64,000 nucleotides of DNA, taken from Chlorogloeopsis sp. ULAP01 (GTDB lineage: Bacteria > Cyanobacteriota > Cyanobacteriia > Cyanobacteriales > Nostocaceae). Location of the stretch: contig NZ_JAUDRH010000014.1 in the NCBI RefSeq assembly GCF_030381805.1, forward strand, positions 62,001 through 126,000. Direction: 5' to 3'. Every line of letters starts with the position of its first letter. Positions within the stretch are counted from its first letter, which is position 1. The translations under genes were made by a program, and so were the position numbers. Positions 25,682 to 34,719 of the stretch are shown here, piece by piece. The notes under the pieces are model-generated. The model was not told the origin of the DNA, did no database searches, and worked only from the letters and a program-made list of their open reading frames with translations.

Positions 25682-26425
25682 TTATTTTTGCTTCAATACT
25701 TCGGTTTCAGGTGATCCCAAAGAAAATCCATAAACATCTTGCCACGCATTCTTGCCTACAATTAAGAGATAGGAAGCAATAGATACAACAGAGATTAAAA
25801 CTAAGGCAGGAGTTTCTAAAGTGTGACTTTCTATCAAAATGGAAACACCTAATCCCATTAAGATAAAGGGAACTAAAGGATTACCGTAGCGAGAAATTGC
25901 AGAAGCGATCGCACTTACCTGAGTTAAGCAATAAGCTGTATAACACCACACACTTACCATCACAAAGAAAACTGCCAAAATCACTAGTAAGCTATCCCAT
26001 GTATGAGTGGCAAACATTGGCATATAGATACTGATGTTATCTCCACCATTAGCAATGGTAACTGCTGCAACACCGTAAGTTTGGGGTGAAAGGAAGTTGT
26101 ACCACCAGGCTTGAGAAGATTCGGGGTTGTTTAAACCTTCTTGCTCGTTTGTCTCTGGATGTAATAAACGACTGATCCCAATGATGATAGGAGCAATACC
26201 AAGTAACCCAATCCAGGATTCTGGCAAGATAAATCTGCCAAAAAAACTGGGTAAACTTGCGATGACTAGAAGACTAAAACCCAAATATTGACCGATAACG
26301 ATGTGGCGACGGCGAAAGCAAGCATTGACTTGGGAAAAAAATAGTGACAGGACAACAATATCATCAAGATTGGTAGCAATGAAAGCAGTGAGTCCTGTGG
26401 GGATAGCAGTCAGTAATCCACTCAT
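25682..26425 (-). CDS. CadD-family (LysE superfamily) membrane transporter 1
   Basis: A membrane protein of 247 aa with about six helices. The N-terminus LTAFIATNLDDIVVLSLFFSQV and the later ANGGDNISIYMPMF carry the paired acidic N/D motifs of the cadmium-resistance transporter family. The ATG at 26425 has GAGGAGA upstream. It is one of four intact copies here, all in a sulfur-gene context, so the substrate may be a sulfur compound or thiol and not cadmium; that is inference. Confidence 0.82.
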   Translation of the reverse strand: MSGLLTAIPTGLTAFIATNLDDIVVLSLFFSQVNACFRRRHIVIGQYLGFSLLVIASLPSFFGRFILPESWIGLLGIAPIIIGISRLLHPETNEQEGLNNPESSQAWWYNFLSPQTYGVAAVTIANGGDNISIYMPMFATHTWDSLLVILAVFFVMVSVWCYTAYCLTQVSAIASAISRYGNPLVPFILMGLGVSILIESHTLETPALVLISVVSIASYLLIVGKNAWQDVYGFSLGSPETEVLKQK

Positions 26426-26780
26426 GTTTGTATCTTGTCTCCTCAAGGGTAGTGATTCTCAACCGTCTGTATCAATATCTAGTTGGGTGCTTCTTGACAT
26501 GGAGGTTGTGAGTTGTGAATATAGAGTTGCTTAGTAATTGTGTAGTAACACAGAAGCGATCATTGATTGTTGGCAGTTAAATTCTGTAGTCATCAGCAAA
26601 TAAATTCATGAATAGAACTGGTGCTTTGCTTTACCCAAGAAGCTTGTACCGAAGTCATAGTTTCACTCTATGGCTCTCCATCAATAAAAGCAAACATTCT
26701 TTTTTGTCAAATTCATAGACGTAATTTATTGATATGCAGATATAACTGCAACCATGTCATCAAGAATATATAAAATAATC
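26426..26780. other. intergenic region between CadD-like gene 1 and lysR
   Basis: No coding signal. It holds the promoters of two divergent genes, and its right edge abuts the dyad at 26781-26806. Confidence 0.4.
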
Positions 26781-26806
26781 TACATATTTCCGCCTAATTT
26801 ACCGTA
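26781..26806 (+). promoter_or_regulatory. candidate sulfur-regulon dyad upstream of lysR
   Basis: Left half TACATATT, 10-bp spacer, right half TTACCGTA (exact consensus), followed by TAATAC. It ends 53 bp before the LysR ATG. Confidence 0.55.
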
Positions 26807-26859
26807 TAATACTTTCAAGGTTTTCACAATCACTATCCTCAAGCCTGTACAGAGCCAAA

Positions 26860-27795
26860 ATGACGCTGGAGCAGTTGCGAATTTTTTTAGCCGTGGCAGA
26901 AGTATTGCACTTTACCCGTGCAGCTGAAGCACTTTACATCACTCAGCCAGCAGTCAGTGCTGCGATCCAAAGCTTAGAGACAGAATATGGTGTTAGGTTA
27001 TTTCATCGCATTGGTAGGCATATTGAAATCACAGATGCTGGGAAATTATTGCAGGGTGAGGCACAGAAAATTCTTGATCATGTAGAGTTAACAGAACGTT
27101 GCTTAAAGGAATTAAATAATCTGCAACGGGGAGAGTTGAAGTTAGGTGCAAGTCTTACGGTTGGTAACTATTGGCTACCTGAAAAAATCAGCCAGTTCAA
27201 GCAATTATATCCTGGTATTTTTATCAACTGTAAGCTGGGAAATGCCGAGGAAATTTGTGAAGGCACTGCTGTTGGTATGTATGATTTGGGTTTAGTGACA
27301 GGGGAGATTAAAGCATCATTGCAGCAATGTTTAGAAAAGGAAGAAGTAGGAAGCGATCGCCTGCAAATTGTTGTTGGCAAATCTCACCCTTGGTATCAAC
27401 GTAGCGAGGTTTATCTAGATGAATTACTCAATACAGGTTGGGTGATGCGTGAGTCTGGCTCCGGCGCACAACAAATATTTGATCATGCCTTACAAAATTG
27501 GGGAATTGAACCCAGCAATCTGAGTGTTGTAATTAACTTAAATACTAGCGAAATGGTGAAGGCAGTTGTAGAAAGTGGTGTTGGTGCGGCAGCAATTCCA
27601 GAATTTATGGTGAAAAAAGAATTGCTACTAGGGACATTGCACGCTGTAAAAATTATTGATCCCCAAAAACAATCTAGTAAAAAATTAGAAATTGTTCAGC
27701 CCGTTTGGAAACTGAAACACCGTCAACGTTTTCATACACGAGTCATGATAGCTTTTGAAAATCTCCTTATGCAAGATAATGTGCAAGTAGCTTAA
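26860..27795 (+). CDS. LysR family transcriptional regulator
   Basis: A 311-aa regulator. The N-terminal HTH is LEQLRIFLAVAEVLHFTRAAEALYITQPAVSAAIQSLE, followed by the LysR effector domain (KLGASLTVGNYWLPEKISQF onward). Its position between CadD-like genes and near TauE suggests it controls them, as CysB/Cbl-type LysR proteins control sulfur genes elsewhere. The 26781-26806 dyad suggests this regulator is itself under another factor. The effector is not predictable. Confidence 0.88.
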   Translation: MTLEQLRIFLAVAEVLHFTRAAEALYITQPAVSAAIQSLETEYGVRLFHRIGRHIEITDAGKLLQGEAQKILDHVELTERCLKELNNLQRGELKLGASLTVGNYWLPEKISQFKQLYPGIFINCKLGNAEEICEGTAVGMYDLGLVTGEIKASLQQCLEKEEVGSDRLQIVVGKSHPWYQRSEVYLDELLNTGWVMRESGSGAQQIFDHALQNWGIEPSNLSVVINLNTSEMVKAVVESGVGAAAIPEFMVKKELLLGTLHAVKIIDPQKQSSKKLEIVQPVWKLKHRQRFHTRVMIAFENLLMQDNVQVA

Positions 27796-27829
27796 TTAGT
27801 AGATGAAATTATGAAAATTAAAAGGCACA

Positions 27830-27867
27830 GATTCCCAACTTTTCTAAAAAGTCGGGAGTCTAGTTTT
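27830..27867. terminator. convergent terminator between lysR and CadD-like gene 2
   Basis: GATTCCCAACTTTT and AAAAAGTCGGGAGTC pair over most of their length and are followed by TAGTTTTT. It lies between convergent genes. The stem belongs to the same loose family as the hairpins at 6449 and 55715. Confidence 0.55.
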
Positions 27868-28560
27868 TCAGTTATTTTTCACTAAAATCACCAAACATAC
27901 ACAACTTGCTGCTAGCTTAAGCAAGCTTAAAGATTCCGTTTTTAAAATAATGATTGCACCTATTATTATTAATACAAAGGAAAAAATATAGCTAGAATAT
28001 CGACTTAAAATATTGGCAATTTTTGCTTGAGAAGTAAATATATAAGCTAGATAACACCACACTGCTATTAATATAAAAAATACACCAACAATAATCAGAA
28101 AATTGCCTAAATCACCACTAGCAAATAATGGTACATAAACGCTAATATTATCGCTGCCATTGGCGATAGTGATGGCTGCAACGCTGTAAGTCTGTGTATT
28201 GAAAAGACTTGTAGTATTTGCATCTTGATATTCAACTGTGGGAACTACAACCTCACCACAATGTGCTGCCTCTTGAGTTTCATCTTCTTCTCGATTGATC
28301 AAACTGCTAATACCCATCGCCATTGGTATTAATCCCAGTAATCCAATCCAGTTGGATGGTATGACTAATCCACCAAATAAGCCAGTCAGGCTAGCAATAA
28401 TTAACACTGTAAAGCCTAAATACTGGCCAGCAACAATATGCTTAGATCGGAAGGTAGAGTTTAACTGAGAAAACAGTAGCAATAAAATAACGATATCATC
28501 AATATTAGTGGCTATGAAAGCTGATATGCCGACTAAGAGTGTAGTAAACAACTCACTCAT
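27868..28560 (-). CDS. CadD-family (LysE superfamily) membrane transporter 2
   Basis: 230 aa, six hydrophobic segments. It has the family motifs SAFIATNIDDIVILLLLFSQL and ANGSDNISVYVPLF, and the central IPSNWIGLLGLIPMAMGI block shared by all copies in the window. It is divergent from copy 3 with only 65 bp between the ATGs, so the two probably share a regulated promoter. The linker between helices 3 and 4 is acidic and poorly conserved between copies. Exporter role by homology; substrate unknown. Confidence 0.82.
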   Translation of the reverse strand: MSELFTTLLVGISAFIATNIDDIVILLLLFSQLNSTFRSKHIVAGQYLGFTVLIIASLTGLFGGLVIPSNWIGLLGLIPMAMGISSLINREEDETQEAAHCGEVVVPTVEYQDANTTSLFNTQTYSVAAITIANGSDNISVYVPLFASGDLGNFLIIVGVFFILIAVWCYLAYIFTSQAKIANILSRYSSYIFSFVLIIIGAIIILKTESLSLLKLAASCVCLVILVKNN

Positions 28561-28625
28561 CCCAGTATATCCTGATTTGTTTGCTTAATATTTTATTGTT
28601 CTGTGATGATTTCTGACAATACCGC

Positions 28626-29282
28626 ATGATTAATATTACCACAATTATTACTGAGGCAATTATTGCTTTTACTGCCACCAATATTGACGACTTTATTATA
28701 TTACTACTATTTTTTTCACAGCTAAATCATCAATTTCGCCGTCGCCACATATTTATCGGTCAGTATCTTGGTTTTCTTGCGATTATTATTGTTAGTTTAC
28801 CAGGTTTTTTGGGTGGCTTAGTAATACCAAGAGCATGGATAGGATTATTGGGAATACTGCCAATAGTAATTGGAATTAAGCAATTAGTGAGTCAAGAGGT
28901 AGAAAACTCAGAACTTCAGACTGTAACTACTGATTTCAATCCATCTACTAATAAACATCCAATTATAAATTTTATTTTGAGTATTTTTAGCCCTCAAACT
29001 TATAAAGTTGCTGCAATTATATTTGCTAATGGTGGTGATAATGTTGGTATTTATATTCCTTTATTTGCTGGTTATAGATTAGTAGAATTATTAGTAGTTA
29101 TTATAGTGTTTCTAATCATGAAAGGTGTTTGGTATACCGTTACTTATTTATTAGCTCGTCAAAAAAAAGTAGCTCAAGTTTTAAGTCGCTATGGTAAAAC
29201 TGTTGTACCCTTTGTATTGATTGGCTTAGGTTTATACATTATGTATGAAAGAGGTACATTTTCTCTCTTGGCTTGGAAATAA
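28626..29282 (+). CDS. CadD-family (LysE superfamily) membrane transporter 3
   Basis: 218 aa, the shortest of the four intact copies. Motifs: IAFTATNIDDFIILLLFFSQL, RAWIGLLGILPIVIGI, FANGGDNVGIYIPLF, and the C-terminal SRYGKTVVPFVLIGLGLYIM. It is divergent from copy 2 and convergent with a TauE-family gene. The close packing of CadD, CadD and TauE genes suggests a shared export or detoxification task, possibly of sulfite or thiols, by inference. Confidence 0.82.
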   Translation: MINITTIITEAIIAFTATNIDDFIILLLFFSQLNHQFRRRHIFIGQYLGFLAIIIVSLPGFLGGLVIPRAWIGLLGILPIVIGIKQLVSQEVENSELQTVTTDFNPSTNKHPIINFILSIFSPQTYKVAAIIFANGGDNVGIYIPLFAGYRLVELLVVIIVFLIMKGVWYTVTYLLARQKKVAQVLSRYGKTVVPFVLIGLGLYIMYERGTFSLLAWK

Positions 29283-29368
29283 TAAGTTGATAGAAAGTTG
29301 AATATCCCAACTCTTACCTAGTATTGTCATACTTTGCTAGTTAATAACCATGCCCCATACAAATGCAT

Positions 29369-30160
29369 CTAATAAACTAGCTTTAAGCTTACCATCATCA
29401 ATATAGAGTAAATCATAAACCGCAATGGTTTCTGTGGCGCGGCTTGACAAATTTTAGCCCCTATTAATACTCCTGGTACTGAGCCAAGCCATATTGGTAA
29501 GACTAAACCCCAGTCAACTGTTCCCAAGGTAAGATGTCCAAAAGCGGTGAACAGTAAAAGAATTGCTGCTTGGGAAATATCTGTACCAACTAACTTTCGT
29601 GCATCTAAGCGGAAAAATGCAATCAGCACCAAGGCAAACATTGAGCCGGAAGCGACGCTGGTTAAACCGACAATACAACCTAAAAATGCCCCTATACTTA
29701 CTGTCTGCAAGCATCCTAATAGGGTTGTTAAGTCAAATTTTGGCAATTCAGGTAATTGAAACTTTGGAAAGAAAGTCAACAGCAGCATTTGCACCAACGC
29801 CAAAACTGTAGCTAACAGAATCGTCATACCTAACAGATGCAGCATGATTTCGTTCAGGTTATGTTCTGCCTTGTGTTTAATCAGGTGCAGTATGCCTATC
29901 CCTAGTAGAGATCCAGGAACACTTCCCAAAGCTAGCCATTTCACCACCTGTACATCAAGGGTTCGTTGCTGCCAATGTTTAATGCTGCCAACAACTTTCA
30001 TGAGTGTTGCCGCAACGACATCAGAACTGATGGCTACGGCAGGTGGTACTTGAAAAACAAATATCAACATTGGGGTAATCAGGGAAGCACCACCAATTCC
30101 TGTCAAACCAACAACAATACCAACTAGAAAGCTGAACAGAGGCAATAATAAAAAATCCAT
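29369..30160 (-). CDS. TauE/SafE family permease 1
   Basis: A membrane protein of 263 aa with about eight hydrophobic segments and the TauE/SafE (DUF81) pattern: VGIVVGLTGIGGASLITPMLIF at the N-terminus and a second inverted-repeat-like GCIVGLTSVASGSMFALVLI. The family moves sulfite, sulfoacetate and related anions. It is one of three members in the window. A candidate sulfur-regulon dyad lies 135 bp upstream (30295-30320). Confidence 0.87.
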   Translation of the reverse strand: MDFLLLPLFSFLVGIVVGLTGIGGASLITPMLIFVFQVPPAVAISSDVVAATLMKVVGSIKHWQQRTLDVQVVKWLALGSVPGSLLGIGILHLIKHKAEHNLNEIMLHLLGMTILLATVLALVQMLLLTFFPKFQLPELPKFDLTTLLGCLQTVSIGAFLGCIVGLTSVASGSMFALVLIAFFRLDARKLVGTDISQAAILLLFTAFGHLTLGTVDWGLVLPIWLGSVPGVLIGAKICQAAPQKPLRFMIYSILMMVSLKLVY

Positions 30161-30294
30161 ACTCCTATCCTTTACCGGGGTTTTCTCAATGCGGCTTTGT
30201 TTAGCTGAAACTAAAAGATTGGTTATAACGCTCTTGTACAGAACGTTTCGCGCAACTACAACTTTTAATCGACTGCTCGAAAATCACCATAAAA

Positions 30295-30320
30295 CACTAA
30301 AACTTGATTGACTTACCGTA
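30295..30320. promoter_or_regulatory. candidate sulfur-regulon dyad upstream of tauE-like gene 1
   Basis: Left half CACTAAAA, 10-bp spacer CTTGATTGAC, right half TTACCGTA. The right half is exact; the left half keeps AC at the expected offset. It lies in the divergent region between the TauE gene and the PAP2 fragment. The rest of 30161-30510 shows no gene. Confidence 0.4.
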
Positions 30321-30510
30321 TTTTAAGGTTAAAATATCGTAAAAGTCCATATTTTTGTGAAGTGATACAAATTCTTGATAAAATTTTACACATATACTTT
30401 AGCCGCTGCTTGCGTCAAAGCAAGTTCCAGGCTGTATCTACACATCAGTAGTAAAAATACACTAGTTTTACAAAAAACTACACTAACTACTACAAAATAC
30501 TGTACTTAAG

Positions 30511-30879
30511 ATGATAGAGTTAGACGAAATCAACAATGAGAATCAAACATTGCGCCTAAAGCCACAATTGGTTATGAAGTTTGTGCAGAAACTGATAACT
30601 ACTCATTGGCGTTCTTTGTTACTGCTGTTCGTTGGGATGTATTTACCACTGCAAATTTTTGGACTACTGGCTTTAGAGTTACGGCAAAATGAGGGCGGCT
30701 TTCCTTGGGATTTACCGATTTTGGTGACGATTCACTCTGTAACCCAGCCCCAGTCAGGCATATTCGCCGCAATGTTAACTAAACTGGGTTCGTTTTGGAA
30801 TGTATTACCCATCCTCAGCGCGATCGCACTAATTTTACTAATGCAACGTCGCTGGCGATCGCTTGGGCAATTGGCGTGA
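30511..30879 (+). pseudogene. PAP2-family phosphatase, N-terminal fragment
   Basis: 122 aa resembling the first membrane segments of cyanobacterial PAP2 phosphatases: HWRSLLLLFVGMYLPLQIFGLLA, then PWDLPILVTIHSVTQPQSG, then RRWRSLGQLA. The catalytic motifs of the family (K-x6-RP, PSGH, SR-x5-H-x3-D) are absent because the frame stops at 30879. No continuation was found in other frames. The following 230 bp hold no gene before the dyad at 31079. The call is from sequence character; a small unrelated membrane protein is possible. Confidence 0.6.
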
Positions 30880-31078
30880 GTTTAATTATTCGACCATTAT
30901 CACAATCAGTAAGTGAAACAAAGTTAGTTCCTAAAGAACAGTAGTTGATCAATGAGGAATGAAATCTTTTAGTTCCTGATAGAGGTTTTATTAATACAAC
31001 ATAAATAAGTATAAAAACTGAGATACTAGATTTTAACTTTCATTTGAGTCTGGACTTTTTGGACTTTTTCTTTTAAAG

Positions 31079-31104
31079 TACGGTAAGTGGATAGAATTAC
31101 TGTA
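31079..31104 (+). promoter_or_regulatory. candidate sulfur-regulon dyad, best symmetric copy
   Basis: TACGGTAA, 10-bp spacer GTGGATAGAA, TTACTGTA: a dyad with one mismatch between the arms. The ATG of the next gene is 5 bp beyond, so the site overlaps the translation start region. TATAAT at 31103-31108 could be a -10 box of a near-leaderless transcript. Confidence 0.6.
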
Positions 31105-31109
31105 TAATT

Positions 31110-31538
31110 ATGATTAGTAGCAAAAAGAGCCAACAAGAGTTGTTATCACAAACTTCAGAGAATTTACCCAAAACCTTATTGCAGAAGCTTAGAGGTGGAT
31201 TTTTCTTAGTGATTGGATATCTATTGTCACCATTGTGCTGGTGGAATGATTTAATATTCAATTTACCAATAGCTTATTTTTTCGGCTATATTTGTAGTCT
31301 TTTTGCTCCTAAATTACTGATGCCTGGTGTCATAGTTGGTTATTGGTTATCTAATATTATTGGTATTCTCTTGATGCAAGCAGGTGCAATCGATATGTTT
31401 CAAAAAGAATCTCAAGAACGCAATTTAAAAAAGGAATTACTGACAGGTTTAATTTCTTCAACTGCCTATACCTTTGTAATTCTGGCTCTCATCCAGTTTA
31501 AAATCATCGATACTCCTAATTTCTTCTCTGGTAGCTAA
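31110..31538 (+). CDS. hypothetical membrane protein
   Basis: 142 aa with about three membrane segments (FFLVIGYLLSPLCWWNDL; AYFFGYICSLFA...VIVGYWLSNIIGILLM; LLTGLISSTAYTFVILALI). No domain recognised. There is no Shine-Dalgarno before the ATG, and the operator-like dyad at 31079 ends 5 bp upstream, so its expression should follow the same signal as the Rrf2 gene, whose start has the same layout. A bidirectional terminator follows at 31541. Confidence 0.7.
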   Translation: MISSKKSQQELLSQTSENLPKTLLQKLRGGFFLVIGYLLSPLCWWNDLIFNLPIAYFFGYICSLFAPKLLMPGVIVGYWLSNIIGILLMQAGAIDMFQKESQERNLKKELLTGLISSTAYTFVILALIQFKIIDTPNFFSGS

Positions 31539-31540
31539 TC

Positions 31541-31570
31541 AAAAACCCAGTCTTCAAAACTGGGTTTTTT
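31541..31570. terminator. bidirectional terminator between convergent genes
   Basis: AAAAACCCAG (31541-31550) and CTGGGTTTTT (31560-31569) form a stem with A-rich and T-rich sides, so it can act on both strands. It separates the membrane-protein gene from the convergent SPFH gene. Confidence 0.75.
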
Positions 31571-31583
31571 AATTTAATCCAAC

Positions 31584-32387
31584 TTATTTTCTTTTTAAAA
31601 TTTCATTTATATTTAAAAGCTTAGGGGCATCTTTTGTCATAACTAAAGGTAATTTACCATCCCATTTTTCTAGCGCCTGTCTTTCTAAAATTTCATTAGT
31701 CAAACTATCACGTAGTAATTTATTTACTTCTGCTTCTCCCTTGGCCAAATTTACTTTAGCTTCTGCTTGTTTTGCTGCTTTTAGTGCAATAAATTCTGCT
31801 CGTTTAGCATCTTGTTCAGCAATCTGCTTTGCCTCTACTGCTTCAGTAAATTTATCTGAAAAATTGACATGAACTAATGAGATATCATCAACTGCAATAT
31901 GATATCCATGTAATCTTGTTGTTAATGTGGTATCTACTCCAGATTTTACTTCTCCTCGTTTAGTGACAATTTCTTCTGCTGTATACTTTGCCATCACTGC
32001 TTTTAAAACTTCTTCTACTGCGGGATTAATAATTTTTTCAACTACGTCTTTTTCATCACCAATCACTTGAAAAATGACATTAGTCTCTTCAGGTATAATA
32101 TGCCAATTTAATGCCACATCTGTAAATACATCTTGCAAATCTTTAGAAGAGGCTTCAGCAGATATTTCTTGTTTTTGAACTCTCACGCTGATTTTTTTGA
32201 CTGTATTAACAATGGGAATTATGATATGGATTCCCTCATCCAATATTGTTGCTTGTACTCTACCAAACTGCATTAATACACCGCGTTCTCCTGCATTTAC
32301 AACCACAAATGGTGTCAGCAAAATTGTGATTAGAAATAATAATGCAGTTAATTTACCAGCATTATTAGTAAATTTAATTTTTTTCAT
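31584..32387 (-). CDS. prohibitin/HflC-like SPFH protein
   Basis: 267 aa with one N-terminal membrane anchor (LTALLFLITILLTPFVVV), then an SPFH domain beginning NAGERGVLMQFGRVQATILDEGIH, typical of prohibitins, and a coiled coil with QAEAKVNLAKGEAEVNKLL. Prohibitins form ring scaffolds around membrane proteases or respiratory and photosynthetic complexes. It is not paralogous in detail to the SPFH gene at 13069. It shares no operon; the pentapeptide gene upstream on the same strand ends at a terminator. Confidence 0.85.
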   Translation of the reverse strand: MKKIKFTNNAGKLTALLFLITILLTPFVVVNAGERGVLMQFGRVQATILDEGIHIIIPIVNTVKKISVRVQKQEISAEASSKDLQDVFTDVALNWHIIPEETNVIFQVIGDEKDVVEKIINPAVEEVLKAVMAKYTAEEIVTKRGEVKSGVDTTLTTRLHGYHIAVDDISLVHVNFSDKFTEAVEAKQIAEQDAKRAEFIALKAAKQAEAKVNLAKGEAEVNKLLRDSLTNEILERQALEKWDGKLPLVMTKDAPKLLNINEILKRK

Positions 32388-32534
32388 ATTATCAAGAGAA
32401 TTATTATTGTGTTTTTAGATTTTATTAAAAATTATAATATTAAATACATTACATTGATGGAGTTAAAGTAGTTAATAAATTTGAACCAGACTGTTTCTCT
32501 CTGCGCGATCGCGATTATCGGCAATAAAAAAACT

Positions 32535-32560
32535 TAAGCCAGGGGGCGATCCCTGGCTTA
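32535..32560 (-). terminator. Rho-independent terminator after pentapeptide gene
   Basis: TAAGCCAGGG/CCCTGGCTTA form a perfect 10-bp stem with a 6-nt loop. On the minus strand it is followed by a run of T residues (complement of AAAAAAA at 32526-32532). It lies 40 bp after the pentapeptide-repeat stop. Confidence 0.75.
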
Positions 32561-32600
32561 GGCATTTATACAGTTAGCTTTGATTTCAGATTACTGTCAT

Positions 32601-33236
32601 TTATTGATACTGATATGGATACTGAGCCATCATTCCCGGAGGTACTACTGCATCTTCCAAATCAGCTCCTAGTAAGTTTGCTCCCTGTATATTGGCAGCT
32701 GCAAGGTTTGTTTTTTGTAAATCTGCCTTTTGTAAGTTTGCTCCAGAGAGATTTGTTCCTTGTAGATTCGCTGCTTCTAAATCTGCATCATACAAGTTTG
32801 CCCCAGCAAGATTTGCTCCTGCAATATTTGCTTTACTCAAATCTACCTCCCGCAAATCTGCTGCTTGTAGGTTGGTTCCCTGCAAATTAGCCTTTTCTAA
32901 TTCTGCTTTTTGCAGATTTGCACCCTCTAAATTAGCTGATTGCAGATTAGCCCCTTCTAGTTGTGCTTCATAGAGGTTACATCCAACGCATTCATTCGTT
33001 GTTAATAGGCGTCTAACATTTGCTGCAACAGGATCTACAGCCCACATTGTTGGGGGTGTGGCTGGAGCGGGAGATACTACAGTTGGAGGTGCAGATTCAG
33101 TAGGCGTGGGTAGAGTTTCTGATTGAGACTGAGCTAGGGCATAAGGCTGATCTAACAAAGAAAATACCGCAACCAATGCTAGAAATACAGCACTTAAAAT
33201 CCAGGAAGCTAATTTTTTTGAAGTTAGTTTGTTCAT
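32601..33236 (-). CDS. exported pentapeptide-repeat protein
   Basis: 211 aa from the ATG at 33236, which has GAGGAAGAG upstream; an in-frame ATG at 33278 adds a basic extension. It has a signal peptide (WILSAVFLALVAVFSLL, cleavage near ALAQ), a proline-rich linker, then about 20 pentapeptide units of the A(D/N)LxX type (ANLQSANLEGANLQKAELEK and so on) forming a right-handed beta-helix. A cysteine pair lies at the repeat start (CVGCNLYEA). It is probably periplasmic or lumenal. Function unknown. Confidence 0.87.
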   Translation of the reverse strand: MNKLTSKKLASWILSAVFLALVAVFSLLDQPYALAQSQSETLPTPTESAPPTVVSPAPATPPTMWAVDPVAANVRRLLTTNECVGCNLYEAQLEGANLQSANLEGANLQKAELEKANLQGTNLQAADLREVDLSKANIAGANLAGANLYDADLEAANLQGTNLSGANLQKADLQKTNLAAANIQGANLLGADLEDAVVPPGMMAQYPYQYQ

Positions 33237-33479
33237 TAGTCTCTTCCTCTTAGATTTGTTAATTTTTATTGTTTTCATTTACTTCACCTTGACTTTAAGA
33301 TAAAGCCAATCAAACTCTCAAAGCAAACATTATTATTTTTCCTAACAATAGATAAAAGTGATGATTTACTTTTGCTCTGAGAAGTTATTTTTTTAGCTTT
33401 TTATTTCTAATTGTTGAATTAGGTTTGGAAATACTATATATAATTGCTTACTATTAGCTATTCTTGTCATTTCTTATCA

Positions 33480-33761
33480 TTATTCCAGCTTGTCTGTATT
33501 TACCCAACGATTGACGAGCTTGTTATCTTGTGTACGTACCCTGACTTGTACTTGTTTAGAACCTAGCTTGATTACTTCGGCGGGAATTCTCTGGATGTGA
33601 TCTGAGTCAGAACGAGCTTTATAAAGCCAAACAACTCTTTCACCCACAAAGTGGTTATGATTTTTGCTTAATTGCGATTCTTCATCCGCCCAAGCGGGAG
33701 AAATTCTGACTAAGTTGAGCAAAAGCATGAAGATTATTAAAGCTATTTGGAAAAGTTTCAT
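33480..33761 (-). CDS. small secreted protein, SH3-like/KOW-like mature region
   Basis: 93 aa. The signal peptide (IALIIFMLLLNLVRIS, cleavage near AWAD) is followed by about 65 mature residues: VGERVVWLYKARSDSDHIQRIPAEVIKLGSKQVQVRVRTQDN. The pattern of short beta-strands around a G-x-R-V core suggests a small beta-barrel. It somewhat resembles the 89-aa cytosolic protein at 52948 (VGDRVQILY). No known function. Confidence 0.7.
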   Translation of the reverse strand: MKLFQIALIIFMLLLNLVRISPAWADEESQLSKNHNHFVGERVVWLYKARSDSDHIQRIPAEVIKLGSKQVQVRVRTQDNKLVNRWVNTDKLE

Positions 33762-34044
33762 CGTCGTTACATTCGGAGCAGATACTCAATACCTAATTTA
33801 TCTATACTTGCAATAAATTTTGTACTATCACCTGAAAAGCAAGCGGAATTTTACTTTTGTATAATTCATTTAAGAGCAACTCTGAAATTTGTTTAGAATT
33901 TGGCATTTCCCCTTGTTTATCCATTAAATTATGGGTGGAGATAGCCAGAATTTAGATTGACTAATCACTAGTAGAAATACACCAGCAGTTTTCTCAATTA
34001 GATGAAGGTCATATACTTTTCATTAAGGCGCGATCGCGTCATCT

Positions 34045-34719
34045 CTAATTGAAAAGTGTTGCCACACTGGGAAAAAGTTGAAACGTGCCGCTTTTCATCA
34101 TGATGGAGAAACCAAGCCAGATCAACACTACCGGGAAAACTTTTCGACCATAACGAGCCAAAAGCGGTGCCATGAGAGGATTACGAGTCAAATTATAAGA
34201 GAGGAAACACCACAGTCCGACAGTCAAGTAACAAACACATAAAATCACGCCCAAACTTGGAAGATTGCTACTAGCAAATAAAGGTACATAGATGCCAATA
34301 TTGTTTCCTCCGTTAGCAATAGTTACTGCTGAAACACGGTAAGTATGGGGATCGCGCAGAGTCGCCCATAATGATTTTTTACGACGTCTAGATTTGACGG
34401 AATTATGAAAGTCAATAGACACATCTTGGATGGTGTTTCCATCATCATCTCGACTCATGAGATTAATGATACCAATAGAAATTGGAAGTATTCCTAGCAA
34501 ACCAATCCAAGCTTCTGGAAGAATTAAACCACCGAAAAAACCAGGCAAACTAGCAAATACTAGCGCGGTAAATCCAACAAATTCACCAATGATAATATGT
34601 TTGGGACGAAAGGCATGATTGACTTTTCCAAAGAAAGCCGTCAAGTATATATTGTCATCAAAAGTAGTTGCAAAGGCAGCAGAAATTCCAATAACTAATG
34701 TACCAGTTAGCCAATCCAT
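34045..34719 (-). CDS. CadD-family (LysE superfamily) membrane transporter 4
   Basis: 224 aa, about six membrane segments. The first motif differs: AAFATTFDDNIYLTAFFGKV in place of the FIATNxDD pattern, with the acidic pair kept. ANGGNNIGIYVPLF replaces GGDN with GGNN, so one acid is missing compared with the other copies. EAWIGLLGILPISIGI is conserved. It is the most diverged intact copy and may have a different substrate. A 760-bp repeat-rich region with a decayed CadD relative lies upstream. Confidence 0.8.
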   Translation of the reverse strand: MDWLTGTLVIGISAAFATTFDDNIYLTAFFGKVNHAFRPKHIIIGEFVGFTALVFASLPGFFGGLILPEAWIGLLGILPISIGIINLMSRDDDGNTIQDVSIDFHNSVKSRRRKKSLWATLRDPHTYRVSAVTIANGGNNIGIYVPLFASSNLPSLGVILCVCYLTVGLWCFLSYNLTRNPLMAPLLARYGRKVFPVVLIWLGFSIMMKSGTFQLFPSVATLFN

